Assembly (NCBI GenBank): GCA_014193315.1
Contig: BJHS01000002.1
Span: forward strand, 1-64,000
Source: Verrucomicrobiota bacterium
GTDB taxonomy: Bacteria > Verrucomicrobiota > Verrucomicrobiia > Opitutales > UBA953
DNA length: 64,000 bases
Direction of reading: 5' to 3'
The stretch's first letter is position 1, and every line of letters begins with the position of its first letter. The position numbers and the translations under genes were made by a program. The notes under the pieces were generated by a model. The model had not been told where the DNA came from, searched no databases, and saw only the letters and a list, made by a program, of their open reading frames with translations. Below, piece after piece: positions 1-8,022 of the stretch.

Positions 1-16
1 CGAGGGAGCCAAGGAC

Positions 17-1450
17 CTAGAGGTCGCCTTCGCTGCGCAGACCAGGCGCCGGGACAGGGACGCCCCCGATTCGACCCTTCTTCAAGAAACCTTCGTAGTT
101 GCGTTGCAGCAAGTAAGTCTCGACCTGGCGCATCGTATCCAACATCACGCCGACCGTGATCAGACCGCCCGTGCCGCCGAGGAAGGTGGCGAGGCGCTGC
201 GGGAAGCTGAGCTGGAGGATGAACAAGTCCGGCATCAAGGCGATGATCAGCAGGAAGAGCGAGCCGGCCAAGGTGAGGCGGGTCATCACGAAGTCGAGGA
301 ACTCGGCGGTGTGCTGGCCGGGGCGGACACCGAGAATATAGCCGTTGTTCTTCTTCAGGTCGTCGGCGATCTGCACCGGGCGGAACATGATCGAGATCCA
401 GAAGTAGCTGAAACCGAAGATCAACACGGCGTAGACCGAGTAGTAGAGCCAGTTGTTGCGGCTGAAGAGGTCGGCCCAGCCGGCGAGGAAGGAAAGCTGC
501 GGGGAAAGTCCACTGAGGGGGCGGAGCAACATGGGCGGGAAGCTCATGATCGCACCGGCGAAGATGACCGGCATCACGCCCGCGTAGTTGACCTTGAGCG
601 GGAGGTAGTTGGTCTGCGCGGCGACCATTTTCTTGCCGACCATGCGTTGGGCATACTGGATCGGGATCTTGCGCACCGCTTGGTTGATCGCGACCATCGC
701 CGCCGTCACCAGCACAAAGAGGATGACCATACCCGCCGCCTTCTCCCAGCCATGCGAAGCGGCGGTGGCGGCGCCGACCTTACCGCCGAAGGCGATTGTC
801 ACGAAGGAGGTGACGGCGCCCGGAATGTCGGCCAAGATGCCGATGGTGATCAGCATGGAGGTGCCATTGCCGATACCGCGCTGGGTAATCTGCTCGCCCA
901 ACCAGAGCATCACGATGGCGCCCGAAGTGAGGAGGCAGACGCCGAGCAAGACGAAGAGCGTCGTATTCTCCATCACCACGATGGTGCCGGTGAAATTGCC
1001 GAGGCCGAGGGCCTGGCCGACTTGTTGCGGGTTGCAGAAGGCGCCGAGCAGCAAGGCTGACTGGATGACGGCGATGATGATCGTGAGGTAGCGCGAGTAC
1101 TGGGCGACCTTCTGGCGGCCGACATCGCCTTCCTGCTGGAGCCGGGCGATCGAGGGCACGACCGCGGAGGCCAGCTGCATGATGATCGAGGCGCTGATGT
1201 AGGGCATGATGCCCAGCGAGAAAACCGCCCCCTTGAGCAACGCGCCCCCGGTGAACATGTTGTACATCGCGACCACGCCGCCCCCGGCGTTGTCGGCCAT
1301 GGAGTGGTAGTACTCCATGATGTCCTTCGGGTCGATGCCCGGAAGGGGGATGTTCGCGCCGATACGGGCGACGAAGATAAGGGCGACCGTGGCGATCAGT
1401 CGGGCCCGGAGTTCGGGAATCCTCCAGCAGTTGGCGAAGGCCGAGAACAT
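17..1450 (-). CDS. secY: Protein translocase subunit SecY
   Basis: SecY is the channel subunit of the SecYEG translocon in the inner membrane. The product of about 477 residues shows the family's ten-helix hydrophobic pattern, the plug-region GIMPYISASIIMQL, and loop motifs such as GGALLKGAVFSLG and NYLPLKVNYAGVMPVIF. I place the start at the ATG at 1450, because MFSAFANCWRIPELR is a typical SecY N-terminus. A GTG at 1471 that overlaps the rplO stop would add seven residues and cannot be excluded. It is the last gene of the ribosomal cluster in the window. Only 16 bases follow its stop, so the usual downstream genes (adk, map, infA) cannot be seen. Confidence 0.97.
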   Translation of the reverse strand: MFSAFANCWRIPELRARLIATVALIFVARIGANIPLPGIDPKDIMEYYHSMADNAGGGVVAMYNMFTGGALLKGAVFSLGIMPYISASIIMQLASAVVPSIARLQQEGDVGRQKVAQYSRYLTIIIAVIQSALLLGAFCNPQQVGQALGLGNFTGTIVVMENTTLFVLLGVCLLTSGAIVMLWLGEQITQRGIGNGTSMLITIGILADIPGAVTSFVTIAFGGKVGAATAASHGWEKAAGMVILFVLVTAAMVAINQAVRKIPIQYAQRMVGKKMVAAQTNYLPLKVNYAGVMPVIFAGAIMSFPPMLLRPLSGLSPQLSFLAGWADLFSRNNWLYYSVYAVLIFGFSYFWISIMFRPVQIADDLKKNNGYILGVRPGQHTAEFLDFVMTRLTLAGSLFLLIIALMPDLFILQLSFPQRLATFLGGTGGLITVGVMLDTMRQVETYLLQRNYEGFLKKGRIGGVPVPAPGLRSEGDL

Positions 1451-1467
1451 CGCGGGCGAGCCGGGGT

Positions 1468-1926
1468 TCACTCGGCGGAAACCGCCGCCTTGATCAGGAT
1501 CGCCTTACCGCCAGCCTTCTCGATCTTCGCCTTGGCGGCGTCTGAGAAACGGTGGGCGGTGACGGTGACGGCGCGGGTGATTTCCCCGGTACCGAGGACC
1601 TTGAGCAAAGGGGCGTTCGTGCGAAGCACGCCGGCGGCCTTCAACTCGACGAGTCCGAAAGAGGCGCCTTTGAGGTCCTCGATCTCCGCGAGATTAACCA
1701 CGGCGTAGTCGATACGGTTGACGTTCTTGAAGCCGCGGTGCGGGAGACGACGGTAGAGAGGCATCTGACCGCCTTCGAAGCCAGGGCGATGGCCACCGCC
1801 GGAGCGGGCCTTCATGCCTTTGTGGCCGCGACCGGAAGTCTTGCCGTGGCCCGAGCCGCGACCGCGACCGAGGACCTTGTGACGATGGGTGGAGCCCTTG
1901 ATGGCGGGCAGCGAGTTGAGTTTCAT
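1468..1926 (-). CDS. rplO: 50S ribosomal protein L15 (uL15)
   Basis: This large-subunit protein binds 23S rRNA and acts late in 50S assembly. The 152-residue product begins with the basic Gly-rich tail typical of L15 (GRGRGSGHGKTSGRGHKG) and continues with GGQMPLYRRLPHRGFKN and the VVNLAEIE region. Length is normal for the family. It lies 15 nt downstream of rpsE with no rpmD (L30) between them, although rpmD occupies this position in many bacteria. The end touches the possible GTG start of secY. No Shine-Dalgarno sequence precedes its ATG. Confidence 0.98.
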   Translation of the reverse strand: MKLNSLPAIKGSTHRHKVLGRGRGSGHGKTSGRGHKGMKARSGGGHRPGFEGGQMPLYRRLPHRGFKNVNRIDYAVVNLAEIEDLKGASFGLVELKAAGVLRTNAPLLKVLGTGEITRAVTVTAHRFSDAAKAKIEKAGGKAILIKAAVSAE

Positions 1927-1941
1927 GGGCTTGGTTTCCGC

Positions 1942-2586
1942 TTAGGCGCGGAGGTTCTTGATTTGTTCGAGGGTACGGAGCTTGGAGAGACCGTCGAGGG
2001 TCGCCTTGACGATTGCCTGCGGGTTATTGGAACCCATGGACTTCGAAAGGACGTCCTTGTAACCAGCGACCTCGAGGACCGCGCGGACGCCACCGCCGGC
2101 GATGAGACCGGTACCGGGAGCGGCCGGACGGAGCATCACGACGCCACCGTCGGCGTGGCCGACGACTTCGTGCGGGATGGTGTTACCGCGGAGATTGACG
2201 CGGACGAGGGCGCGGTGGGCGCGGTCGGTACCCTTGCGGATCGCATCGGGAACTTCCTTGGCCTTGCCGTAACCGACGCCAACGCGGCCCTTGCCGTCAC
2301 CCGCCACGACGAGTGCGGCGAAATTGAAACGTCGGCCGCCTTTGACGACCTTCGAGCAGCGGTTGATGTGGACGACCTTGTCGTTGTATTCGGAGGCGGG
2401 GCCGTCGTTGCGGTTGTCGCGACGAGGACCACGGGGGCCGCCAGGGCCACCCGGGCCGGAGCGGCCAGGACCACGAGGGCCGCCGGGGCCACGACGATCA
2501 CCACCTGGGCCGGAACGGCCAGGGGCGCCGGAGGAGGGGGCGGCAGGAGCGGCGGGAGCCGCGGCTGGGTTGGTAGCTTCGCTCAT
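1942..2586 (-). CDS. rpsE: 30S ribosomal protein S5 (uS5) with long low-complexity N-terminal extension
   Basis: S5 sits at the mRNA entry side of the 30S subunit and contributes to decoding accuracy. Residues from about 66 onward are a normal S5 ([60 protein letters not shown]). Before it lies an extension of about 65 residues, first Ala/Pro-rich and then made of repeated GPGGPRGP-like units. It makes the protein 214 residues long, against roughly 165-170 in Escherichia coli. The extension is predicted to be disordered and positively charged. It is in frame and starts at the only upstream ATG, 4 nt after rplR, so it looks genuine. Confidence 0.97.
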   Translation of the reverse strand: MSEATNPAAAPAAPAAPSSGAPGRSGPGGDRRGPGGPRGPGRSGPGGPGGPRGPRRDNRNDGPASEYNDKVVHINRCSKVVKGGRRFNFAALVVAGDGKGRVGVGYGKAKEVPDAIRKGTDRAHRALVRVNLRGNTIPHEVVGHADGGVVMLRPAAPGTGLIAGGGVRAVLEVAGYKDVLSKSMGSNNPQAIVKATLDGLSKLRTLEQIKNLRA

Positions 2587-2590
2587 GAAA

Positions 2591-2953
2591 TTAGAAGGTC
2601 AGGCCACCTTTGCGGGCGGCTTCGGCGAACGACTTGACGGTGCCGTGGTAACGGCGGCCGGCGCGGTCGAAAACGACGGCGGTGAGACCCGCGGCCTTGG
2701 CCTTGGCGCCGAAGGCTTCGCCGAAGGCGGTGGCGCCGGCGACGTTGGGGCGGAACTTCTTGCCGCGGAGGTCCTTGGAGGTGGTGGCGAGGGCGACGAG
2801 GGTGATGCCCTTGTCGTCGTCGATAGCCTGCGCGTAGAGATGGAGGTGAGTCATCTTGAGGGCGACGCGCGGACGGGTGGCGGTCCCGCGGACCGTCTTG
2901 CGGATGCGCCAGCGCCGCTTCTGCGCCAGGAGATTCTTCTTCTGCAGTTTCAT
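2591..2953 (-). CDS. rplR: 50S ribosomal protein L18 (uL18)
   Basis: L18 binds 5S rRNA together with L5 and helps anchor it in the central protuberance. The 120-residue product has the expected basic N-terminus ([22 protein letters not shown]), the middle region [20 protein letters not shown], and the end [28 protein letters not shown], shared with other L18 proteins. It lies between rplF (20 nt upstream) and rpsE (4 nt downstream). This is the classical spc operon order, so translational coupling with rpsE is likely. Confidence 0.97.
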   Translation of the reverse strand: MKLQKKNLLAQKRRWRIRKTVRGTATRPRVALKMTHLHLYAQAIDDDKGITLVALATTSKDLRGKKFRPNVAGATAFGEAFGAKAKAAGLTAVVFDRAGRRYHGTVKSFAEAARKGGLTF

Positions 2954-2973
2954 GGAATGGATGCGCGGACCGG

Positions 2974-3534
2974 TTAGGCCGTCTTCTTGCCCTCCTTGCG
3001 GCGGACGTATTCGCCTTCGACGCGGACGCCCTTGCCCTTGTAAGGCTCGACGGGCTTGTAGAGCTTGATCGAGGAAGCCACCTGACCGACCATGTGGCGG
3101 TCGGCGCCCGTGATGACGAGCTTGGTGCCATCGGTGACGACGACATTCACGCCTTCCGGGATGATGTACTGAATCGGGTGGGAGTACCCCAGCGCCAGGT
3201 CGAGGACCTTGCCCTTGAGGATGGCTTTGAAGCCGACGCCTTCGATGAGGAGGGTCTTGGTGTAGCCGGTGGCGACGCCTTCGACCATGTTGCGGATGAT
3301 GGCGCGGATGGTACCGTGCAGGGCGCCGGCGGTGCCGACGTCCTTGCCATCCTTGCCCTTCTTCACCGTCAGGTCGGCGACGGTCACGACGCTGTTGGCA
3401 ACGGTGACGCCGATTTCCTTGGGGAAAGGCTTCGAGAGTTTGCCCTTGGGTCCTTCGACGGAGACGACGTTGCCGGCGACGGCGACTTTGACTCCAGCGG
3501 GAATAGTGACGGGCTGCTTACCGATTCGGCTCAT
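2974..3534 (-). CDS. rplF: 50S ribosomal protein L6 (uL6)
   Basis: L6 binds helix 97 of 23S rRNA near the factor-binding site. The 186-residue product opens with MSRIGKQPVTIPAGV, a near-invariant L6 start. It has the two related L6 folds, the GVGFKAILKGKVLDLALGYSHP segment, and the C-terminal YKGKGVRVEGEYVRRKEGKK. Length is standard. It is in the conserved position between rpsH and rplR. The spacer to rpsH is 24 nt and contains no ribosome binding motif. Confidence 0.98.
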   Translation of the reverse strand: MSRIGKQPVTIPAGVKVAVAGNVVSVEGPKGKLSKPFPKEIGVTVANSVVTVADLTVKKGKDGKDVGTAGALHGTIRAIIRNMVEGVATGYTKTLLIEGVGFKAILKGKVLDLALGYSHPIQYIIPEGVNVVVTDGTKLVITGADRHMVGQVASSIKLYKPVEPYKGKGVRVEGEYVRRKEGKKTA

Positions 3535-3558
3535 GGCTTTGCTAAGTGGGGTTGGGGG

Positions 3559-3957
3559 TTACCAGACCTTAGCGAGAAGCTCGCCGCCGACCTTCTGGCG
3601 ACGGGCCTCCGCATCGGTCATGACGCCACGCGAGGTGGTGAGGATGGAGACGCCCATGCCGCCGATGACCTTGGGCACGGAGGCGTAGCCGGCGTAAACG
3701 CGCCGTCCAGGGGTGGAGACGCGCTCGATGCTGGTGATCGAGGGGACGCCGGCCACGTACTTGAGGGTGACCTCGAGGACGGGCAGGCCATCGCGCTCGG
3801 CCTTGCGGAAGCCGACGATGTAGCCGGACTCGAGCAGGATGCGGGCGACGCCTTCGCGGAGGCGGGACCACTGGACGCTGATCGTGGGCTTGGTGGCCTG
3901 GGAAGCGTTGCGGAGGCCGGTGAGGAAATCCCCGATGGTGTCAGTAGAAGCGGACAT
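3559..3957 (-). CDS. rpsH: 30S ribosomal protein S8 (uS8)
   Basis: S8 is a primary 16S rRNA-binding protein of the 30S platform and is the autogenous regulator of the spc operon in Escherichia coli. The 132-residue product has the typical TDTIGDFLTGLRNASQA start, the STPGRRVYAGYASVPKV core, and the diagnostic ending GVSILTTSRGVMTDAEARRQKVGGELLAKVW. Whether it represses its own operon here is unknown. I did not identify the S8 target hairpin near rplE. Confidence 0.98.
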   Translation of the reverse strand: MSASTDTIGDFLTGLRNASQATKPTISVQWSRLREGVARILLESGYIVGFRKAERDGLPVLEVTLKYVAGVPSITSIERVSTPGRRVYAGYASVPKVIGGMGVSILTTSRGVMTDAEARRQKVGGELLAKVW

Positions 3958-3978
3958 AGTTGTAGGTGCTTGGGGGAT

Positions 3979-4284
3979 TTACCAAGAGGCCTTGGTGACG
4001 CCGGGAATCTGGCCGTTGAGGGCGAGTTCGCGGAAGGTGATACGAGAGAGACCGAACTTGCGGATGAAGGCGCGCGGACGGCCGGAGATCGAGCAACGGT
4101 TCTTCTTACGGACGGGGGAGGAACTCCGCGGAAGCTTGGAGAGCTTGCGCTGGGCATCGTAGAAGGCCTCCTCGGAGGTCTTCGGGTCGGCGAGGATCGC
4201 CTTGAGCTCGGTGCGCGTGGTGGCGTACTTCTTGACGAGACGATCGCGCTTGAGGGCGCGTTGGATGACGGACTTCTTGGCCAT
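3979..4284 (-). CDS. rpsN: 30S ribosomal protein S14 (uS14), long zinc-independent form
   Basis: S14 is part of the head of the 30S subunit. This 101-residue product is the long type that lacks the two CxxC zinc ligands of the short form; only one cysteine (in [20 protein letters not shown]) is present. The motifs [14 protein letters not shown] and the C-terminal [11 protein letters not shown] are standard. It lies between rplE and rpsH, as usual for the spc operon. Confidence 0.98.
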   Translation of the reverse strand: MAKKSVIQRALKRDRLVKKYATTRTELKAILADPKTSEEAFYDAQRKLSKLPRSSSPVRKKNRCSISGRPRAFIRKFGLSRITFRELALNGQIPGVTKASW

Positions 4285-4308
4285 GCTGGTGGGTGCTTAG
4301 AGTGGAGG

Positions 4309-4899
4309 TTAGGCCTTGGCGGTCTCGGCGGCGGCGTCGGCGGTCGCAGCGGACGAGCGGCGGAACGGCATGCCGAGGAGGCGGAGCAGGTCGCGACCTT
4401 CGTCATCGGTGTGGGCGGAGGTGGCGATGCAGATGTCCATGCCGATGTTGGCGCGCTGCTGGCCGTCGGCCTGGGTTTCCGGGAAGATGGTGTGGTCGCT
4501 GATGCCCAGCGAGTAATTGCCCCGACCGTCGAGACGGTTGCCGACGCCGCGGAAGTCGCGGATCATCGGGAGGGCCACCGCGGTGAGGCGGAGGTAGAAT
4601 TCCCACATGCGGGCACCGCGCAGGGTGACCACGCAGCCGAGGGGCATGCCGGCACGGACCTTGAAACTCGCGACGGACTTGCTGGCCTTGGTGATGATCG
4701 GCTTCTGGCCGGACAGTTTGGTGATCTCCTTGACGACTTCGGCCATGTGGGCCTTGTCGGCCTCGGCCTTGAAAGCCGAGTTGAGGACGATCTTCTTCAG
4801 GTTCGGGACCTGATGGATGTTCTTATAGCCGCGGCTCTTGATGAGCTCGGGGACGACCTTCTCGAGGTAGTACTTCTTCAGGTAAGGGACAGTGGCCAT
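4309..4899 (-). CDS. rplE: 50S ribosomal protein L5 (uL5)
   Basis: L5 bridges 5S rRNA to the large subunit and contacts the P-site tRNA. The 196-residue product contains NIHQVPNLKKIVLN, GQKPIITKASKSVASFKVR, the LPRIRDFRG-equivalent ALPMIRDFRGVG, and the ending DEGRDLLRLLGMPFR. It carries an extra Ala-rich tail of about 15 residues (SSAATADAAAETAKA), so it is slightly longer than the usual 178-180. The spacer to rplX is 33 nt. Confidence 0.98.
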   Translation of the reverse strand: MATVPYLKKYYLEKVVPELIKSRGYKNIHQVPNLKKIVLNSAFKAEADKAHMAEVVKEITKLSGQKPIITKASKSVASFKVRAGMPLGCVVTLRGARMWEFYLRLTAVALPMIRDFRGVGNRLDGRGNYSLGISDHTIFPETQADGQQRANIGMDICIATSAHTDDEGRDLLRLLGMPFRRSSAATADAAAETAKA

Positions 4900-4932
4900 T
4901 TGCGTGTTAAGTCTCGGGTGGTTTCGTCGGGA

Positions 4933-5208
4933 TTACTTCTTGGCGGCCTTGGCGGCCGGCTTCTTGGCGCGACGGGCGTCCCAGAGGGAGGCCAACATCA
5001 CGTTGGAGCGGGCGATGGGGGCTTCACGCTCGGTGATGCCGCCCTGGCCGTCTTGGGTGCGCTTGAGGTGGCGCTTCACGAGGTTCAGGCCCTCGATGGT
5101 CACGCGTTCGGCGGCGCGATCGTAGATGGTGATCTTGCCGCGCTTGCCTTTGTGGCTGCCGGCTATGACGACGACTTCGTCGCCTTTCTTGATGTCGGTC
5201 TTGGACAT
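4933..5208 (-). CDS. rplX: 50S ribosomal protein L24 (uL24)
   Basis: L24 is an assembly initiator that binds the 5' end of 23S rRNA. The 91-residue product has the KOW motif near the N-terminus (DIKKGDEVVVIAGSHKGKRG), followed by EGLNLVKRHLKRTQDGQGG, a typical L24 segment. The lysine/alanine-rich tail (RRAKKPAAKAAKK) is common in this lineage-type L24. It sits only 5 nt after rplN and is surely co-transcribed with it. Confidence 0.97.
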   Translation of the reverse strand: MSKTDIKKGDEVVVIAGSHKGKRGKITIYDRAAERVTIEGLNLVKRHLKRTQDGQGGITEREAPIARSNVMLASLWDARRAKKPAAKAAKK

Positions 5209-5213
5209 GGCGT

Positions 5214-5579
5214 TCAGAGTACCTCGGGGGCGAGGGAGATGATCTTCATGAAGTTCTTGCTACGGAGTTCGCGAGCAACGGGCCCGAAGATGCGGGTGCC
5301 CTTGGGGTTGCCATTCTCGTCGAGGATCACGACGGCGTTGGTATCGAAGCGCAGGTAGCTGCCATCGGCGCGGCGGATCGGGGCGACGGTGCGCACGATC
5401 ACGGCCCGGCAGACGGAGCCCTTCTTGACCTGGGCGTCGGGGGTGGAGTCCTTGACGGAGCAGATGATGATATCGCCGATGCCGGCGGTGTCGGTCAGCT
5501 GGCCGAGGCGGCGGATCATCCGCACCTTACGGGCTCCGGTGTTGTCGGCTACGTCGAGCCGGGAAAGCATCTGAATCAT
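5214..5579 (-). CDS. rplN: 50S ribosomal protein L14 (uL14)
   Basis: L14 lies at the subunit interface, where it forms bridges with 16S rRNA. The 121-residue product is highly canonical, with [20 protein letters not shown], the [20 protein letters not shown] core, and the ending [19 protein letters not shown]. It lies in the standard position between rpsQ and rplX. Its 34-nt leader contains a run of C residues and no Shine-Dalgarno sequence. Confidence 0.98.
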   Translation of the reverse strand: MIQMLSRLDVADNTGARKVRMIRRLGQLTDTAGIGDIIICSVKDSTPDAQVKKGSVCRAVIVRTVAPIRRADGSYLRFDTNAVVILDENGNPKGTRIFGPVARELRSKNFMKIISLAPEVL

Positions 5580-5613
5580 GAGAGTGGGGGGTCGGGAGTT
5601 GGGCCGGGACTTA

Positions 5614-5895
5614 TTAGTCGATCCCCGGGGCGGCGATCTTGGCGGCTTCGACGACGCGGATCACGCGCCAGCGCTTCATCTTAGAGAGGGGGCGGGTTTC
5701 CATGATTTCGACGCGGTCGCCGGGCTTGCACTCGTTCTTCTCGTCATGGGCGTGGAGCACGGTGCGGCGCTTCACTTCCTTGCCGTAGACGGGGTGCGGG
5801 ACCGTGTACTGGAAGTTGACCTTGATCGACTTGTCCCCGGTGCGGGACACGACGAGCGCGGTGAGGGTCTTGCGGTTGGAGCGGGACTCGGACAT
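5614..5895 (-). CDS. rpsQ: 30S ribosomal protein S17 (uS17)
   Basis: S17 is a primary 16S rRNA-binding protein of the small subunit. I chose the ATG at 5895, giving 93 residues starting [18 protein letters not shown], because that matches the family. The frame stays open further upstream, but the extra residues are unlike S17 and would run into rpmC. Diagnostic segments are [43 protein letters not shown] and [12 protein letters not shown] (each part of the OB-fold). It is 26 nt from rpmC. Confidence 0.97.
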   Translation of the reverse strand: MSESRSNRKTLTALVVSRTGDKSIKVNFQYTVPHPVYGKEVKRRTVLHAHDEKNECKPGDRVEIMETRPLSKMKRWRVIRVVEAAKIAAPGID

Positions 5896-5921
5896 CGGGA
5901 AACGGGTTGTGGTGGGTAGGG

Positions 5922-6143
5922 TTACTTCTTCTGTGCCTGGCCGGAAAGGACCGTGAGGCAACGGGCGACCTCCTTGCGGAGGGCACGGAAACGGGCGGAG
6001 TTCTCCACGGCGCCGGTGGCTTGGCGGAGGCGGAGTTGGAGGAGTTCCTCGCGAGCCGCGCGGACGCGCTTCTGGAGCTCGGCCGGGGCCAACGGACGGA
6101 GGGCCGAGGCGGCGGAGGGTTTGTCTTTCTGGTACTTGGACAT
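5922..6143 (-). CDS. rpmC: 50S ribosomal protein L29 (uL29)
   Basis: L29 lies by the exit tunnel and, with L23, helps form the docking site for trigger factor and SRP. The 73-residue product is short and helical. The family core is present: RAAREELLQLRLRQATGAVENSARFRAL contains the LLxLRxQxxxGxxxNxxRxRxxR pattern. It begins with a lysine-rich stretch (MSKYQKDKPS) and lies between rplP and rpsQ, as in other S10 operons. Confidence 0.95.
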   Translation of the reverse strand: MSKYQKDKPSAASALRPLAPAELQKRVRAAREELLQLRLRQATGAVENSARFRALRKEVARCLTVLSGQAQKK

Positions 6144-6184
6144 CGGTGAAAAAGGTCAGTTATGGGTGGTCGGAGCCGGGTGCA

Positions 6185-6613
6185 TCAATACTTTTCCAGT
6201 TCTTCGCGGGCCACGAAGCGGCAGCGAACCTGGAGCTTGGTGTCGGCGAGGCGCATGGCCTCACGGGCCAAGGAGATGGTGACACCAGCGACTTCGAACA
6301 TCATGGTGCCGGGCTTGATCACAGCCACGTAGTACTCGACGGAGCCCTTGCCGGAACCCATGCGGACTTCGGCGGGCTTCCGGGTGACCGGGGTGTGAGG
6401 GAAGATGCGCATCCACATCTTACCCTTGCGCTTGAGGGCGCGGGAGATGGCGATACGGGCGGCTTCGATCTGGTTCGCGGGGATACGGGCACGATCCAGG
6501 GACTGGATGCCGAAATCACCGAAATCGAGGGTGTTGCAGGCGGTCGCGTTGCCGCGGATTTTGCCCTTGCGGTGCTTGCGCCACTTGGTGCGAGCGGGTT
6601 GGAGATTGGCCAT
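6185..6613 (-). CDS. rplP: 50S ribosomal protein L16 (uL16)
   Basis: L16 organises the A-site region of the large subunit. The 142-residue product has the segments RKHRKGKIRGNATACNTLDFG, RARIPANQIEAARIAISRALKRKG, MWMRIFPHTPVTRKPAEVRMGSGKG and YYVAVIKPGTMMFEV, all hallmarks of L16. Length is normal. It lies 38 nt after rpsC and 41 nt before rpmC. The leader has no recognisable Shine-Dalgarno motif. Confidence 0.98.
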   Translation of the reverse strand: MANLQPARTKWRKHRKGKIRGNATACNTLDFGDFGIQSLDRARIPANQIEAARIAISRALKRKGKMWMRIFPHTPVTRKPAEVRMGSGKGSVEYYVAVIKPGTMMFEVAGVTISLAREAMRLADTKLQVRCRFVAREELEKY

Positions 6614-6651
6614 GGTGAGCTAGTTTAAGGTCGGAGGTGGACGAGGGTGGC

Positions 6652-7293
6652 TTAGAACTCGGAGTCCTTGGCGCAGATCCAGCACTTGATGCCGACCTTG
6701 CCGGCGAGGGTGCGAGCTTCGGTGAAACCGTAGTCGATGTTCTCGCGGAGGGTGTGGAGCGGCACGCGACCGACGCGGGCAGACTCAACGCGGGCGATTT
6801 CGGCGCCGCCGAGGCGACCACCGAGACGGATACGGATACCGTCGGCGCCATTGGTCATGGTCGTCTGGACGGCCTTCTTCATGGCGCGGCGGAAGGAGAT
6901 GCGGCGTTCGAGCTGCAGGGCGATGTTCTCGGCAACGAGCTGGGCGACCAGGTCCGGGCGCTTCACTTCGTTGACTTCGAGGATGATATCCTCGACGCGG
7001 GCCTTGCCAGCGACCTTTTGAATCTCGACGCGGAGGTTCTTGAGGTCGTCGCCCTTGCGGCCGATGACCATGCCAGGACGGGCAGTCCAGATGCGGACGC
7101 GGACCTTCTGGCCGGCGCGTTCGATGAAGATGCGGGGCACGGCGGCTTGGCGGAGTTTCTCCTTGAGGAACGCGCGGATGCGGTAGTCCTCCAGGATGAA
7201 GGCCGGGAAGTCGCGCTTGGTGGCGTACCAGCGGGATTCCCAGTTACGACGGACGGCTAGACGGAAGCCGATAGGATTTACTTTCTGGCCCAT
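6652..7293 (-). CDS. rpsC: 30S ribosomal protein S3 (uS3)
   Basis: S3 lines the mRNA entry tunnel and has helicase-related roles. The 213-residue product starts MGQKVNPIGFRLAVRRNWES, has the KH domain (GMVIGRKGDDLKNLRVEIQK, residues about 75-95), and ends in the S3 C-terminal domain with GADGIRIRLGGRLGGAEIAR. The C-terminal tail is short, lacking the long disordered extension seen in some species. It lies 12 nt from rplV. Confidence 0.98.
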   Translation of the reverse strand: MGQKVNPIGFRLAVRRNWESRWYATKRDFPAFILEDYRIRAFLKEKLRQAAVPRIFIERAGQKVRVRIWTARPGMVIGRKGDDLKNLRVEIQKVAGKARVEDIILEVNEVKRPDLVAQLVAENIALQLERRISFRRAMKKAVQTTMTNGADGIRIRLGGRLGGAEIARVESARVGRVPLHTLRENIDYGFTEARTLAGKVGIKCWICAKDSEF

Positions 7294-7305
7294 TGGGTGC
7301 GGAGA

Positions 7306-7644
7306 TTATTTGGTGGGGGAAGCCAGGGCCACGCGGATGTGGCTCATGGACTTGTGGATAGGGTGGGCGGAACCGCGGGCGGCCGGCATCGAACGCTTGA
7401 GAACGGGGCCTTGGTTGACCGTGGCGGAGACGACGACGAGGTCGCTGCTGGAAAGGTTGTGGTTGTTCTCGGCGTTCGCGATCGCGCTCGCGAGGGTCTT
7501 CCCGAGGAGACGGGCGGACTTGCGGGGGATGAAGCGGAGTAGCTGGATGGCTTCCTCGGCCGGGAGGCCTTGGATCTGGCGAGCGACTTCGCGCACCTTC
7601 TGGGGCGACATGCGGGCGAAACGGGTGGTGGCGTGGACTTCCAT
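7306..7644 (-). CDS. rplV: 50S ribosomal protein L22 (uL22)
   Basis: L22 reaches into the exit tunnel near its constriction. I start it at the ATG at 7644 (MEVHATTRFARMSPQKVR), which gives the usual 112 residues. The frame is open further upstream only because it overlaps the neighbouring gene. Conserved features are RMSPQKVREVARQI, the AENNHNLSSSDLVV segment, and the C-terminal ending RGSAHPIHKSMSHIRVALA. Upstream, 22 nt away, is an unexpected secreted-protein gene instead of rpsS. Confidence 0.97.
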   Translation of the reverse strand: MEVHATTRFARMSPQKVREVARQIQGLPAEEAIQLLRFIPRKSARLLGKTLASAIANAENNHNLSSSDLVVVSATVNQGPVLKRSMPAARGSAHPIHKSMSHIRVALASPTK

Positions 7645-7666
7645 GACGATGATAAAGGGGAGAGGG

Positions 7667-8014
7667 TTAGATGCGGGGATTGGCGCGGGTCGAGACGACG
7701 TCGCCGGGCTGGATGCGGGGCGAGGACGAGGCGGCGAGAGGGTCGAGCGAAAGGATGAGAGCGACCGAGCGGGAGCGAACCGACTCGGCGATGACGACGG
7801 TGCCGAAAGGCTGGCCATCGCGACTGACCGTGCAGACTGCGCCGGGACGGAAGCCTCGATCATGCCCGCCGGTCACCACCACCAGGTCGGCGTCGCGGCC
7901 CACGAGGACCTGGACAACCGAGCCCTTGCCGTCCGCTTCCGCCGAGCCAAGCACGACCGCACCGGCTGCGAAGGCGGCAACGGGCAGGATGAGTATGGTG
8001 AGGGCGGCGCGCAC
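7667..8014 (-). CDS. Small predicted exported protein of unknown function, inserted in the S10 operon
   Basis: This 115-residue protein starts with GTG and has a hydrophobic N-terminal segment (ALTILILPVAAFAAGAVV) that looks like a signal peptide or membrane anchor. The rest is a small beta-rich domain: VVVTGGHDRGFRPGAVCTVS, then FGTVVIAES, then RIQPGDVVSTR. The spacing of glycines and GDVV resembles the beta-barrel domains found at the C-terminus of FlgT-like and some MreC-like proteins. That is only a fold impression. It lies 8 nt after rpsS and 22 nt before rplV, on the same strand and with similar composition, so it should be co-transcribed with ribosomal genes. I know of no standard S10-operon gene at this place. 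Confidence 0.75.
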   Translation of the reverse strand: MRAALTILILPVAAFAAGAVVLGSAEADGKGSVVQVLVGRDADLVVVTGGHDRGFRPGAVCTVSRDGQPFGTVVIAESVRSRSVALILSLDPLAASSSPRIQPGDVVSTRANPRI

Positions 8015-8022
8015 GAGGAGGG

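Noticed and set aside
2400-2560. Possible CRISPR or satellite repeat
   Set aside because: The repeated GC-rich units code in frame for the Gly/Pro/Arg tail of S5. There are no regular spacers.
3094-5358. Long plus-strand open frame (about 750 codons) across the rplF-rplN region
   Set aside because: It lies antisense to several certain ribosomal protein genes, has a low-complexity Gly/Asp/Val-rich translation, and results from high GC keeping stops rare.
7645-7863. N-terminal extension of ribosomal protein L22
   Set aside because: The extra residues are a shadow of the small exported-protein gene, and L22 families start at MEVHATTRFARM-like sequences.
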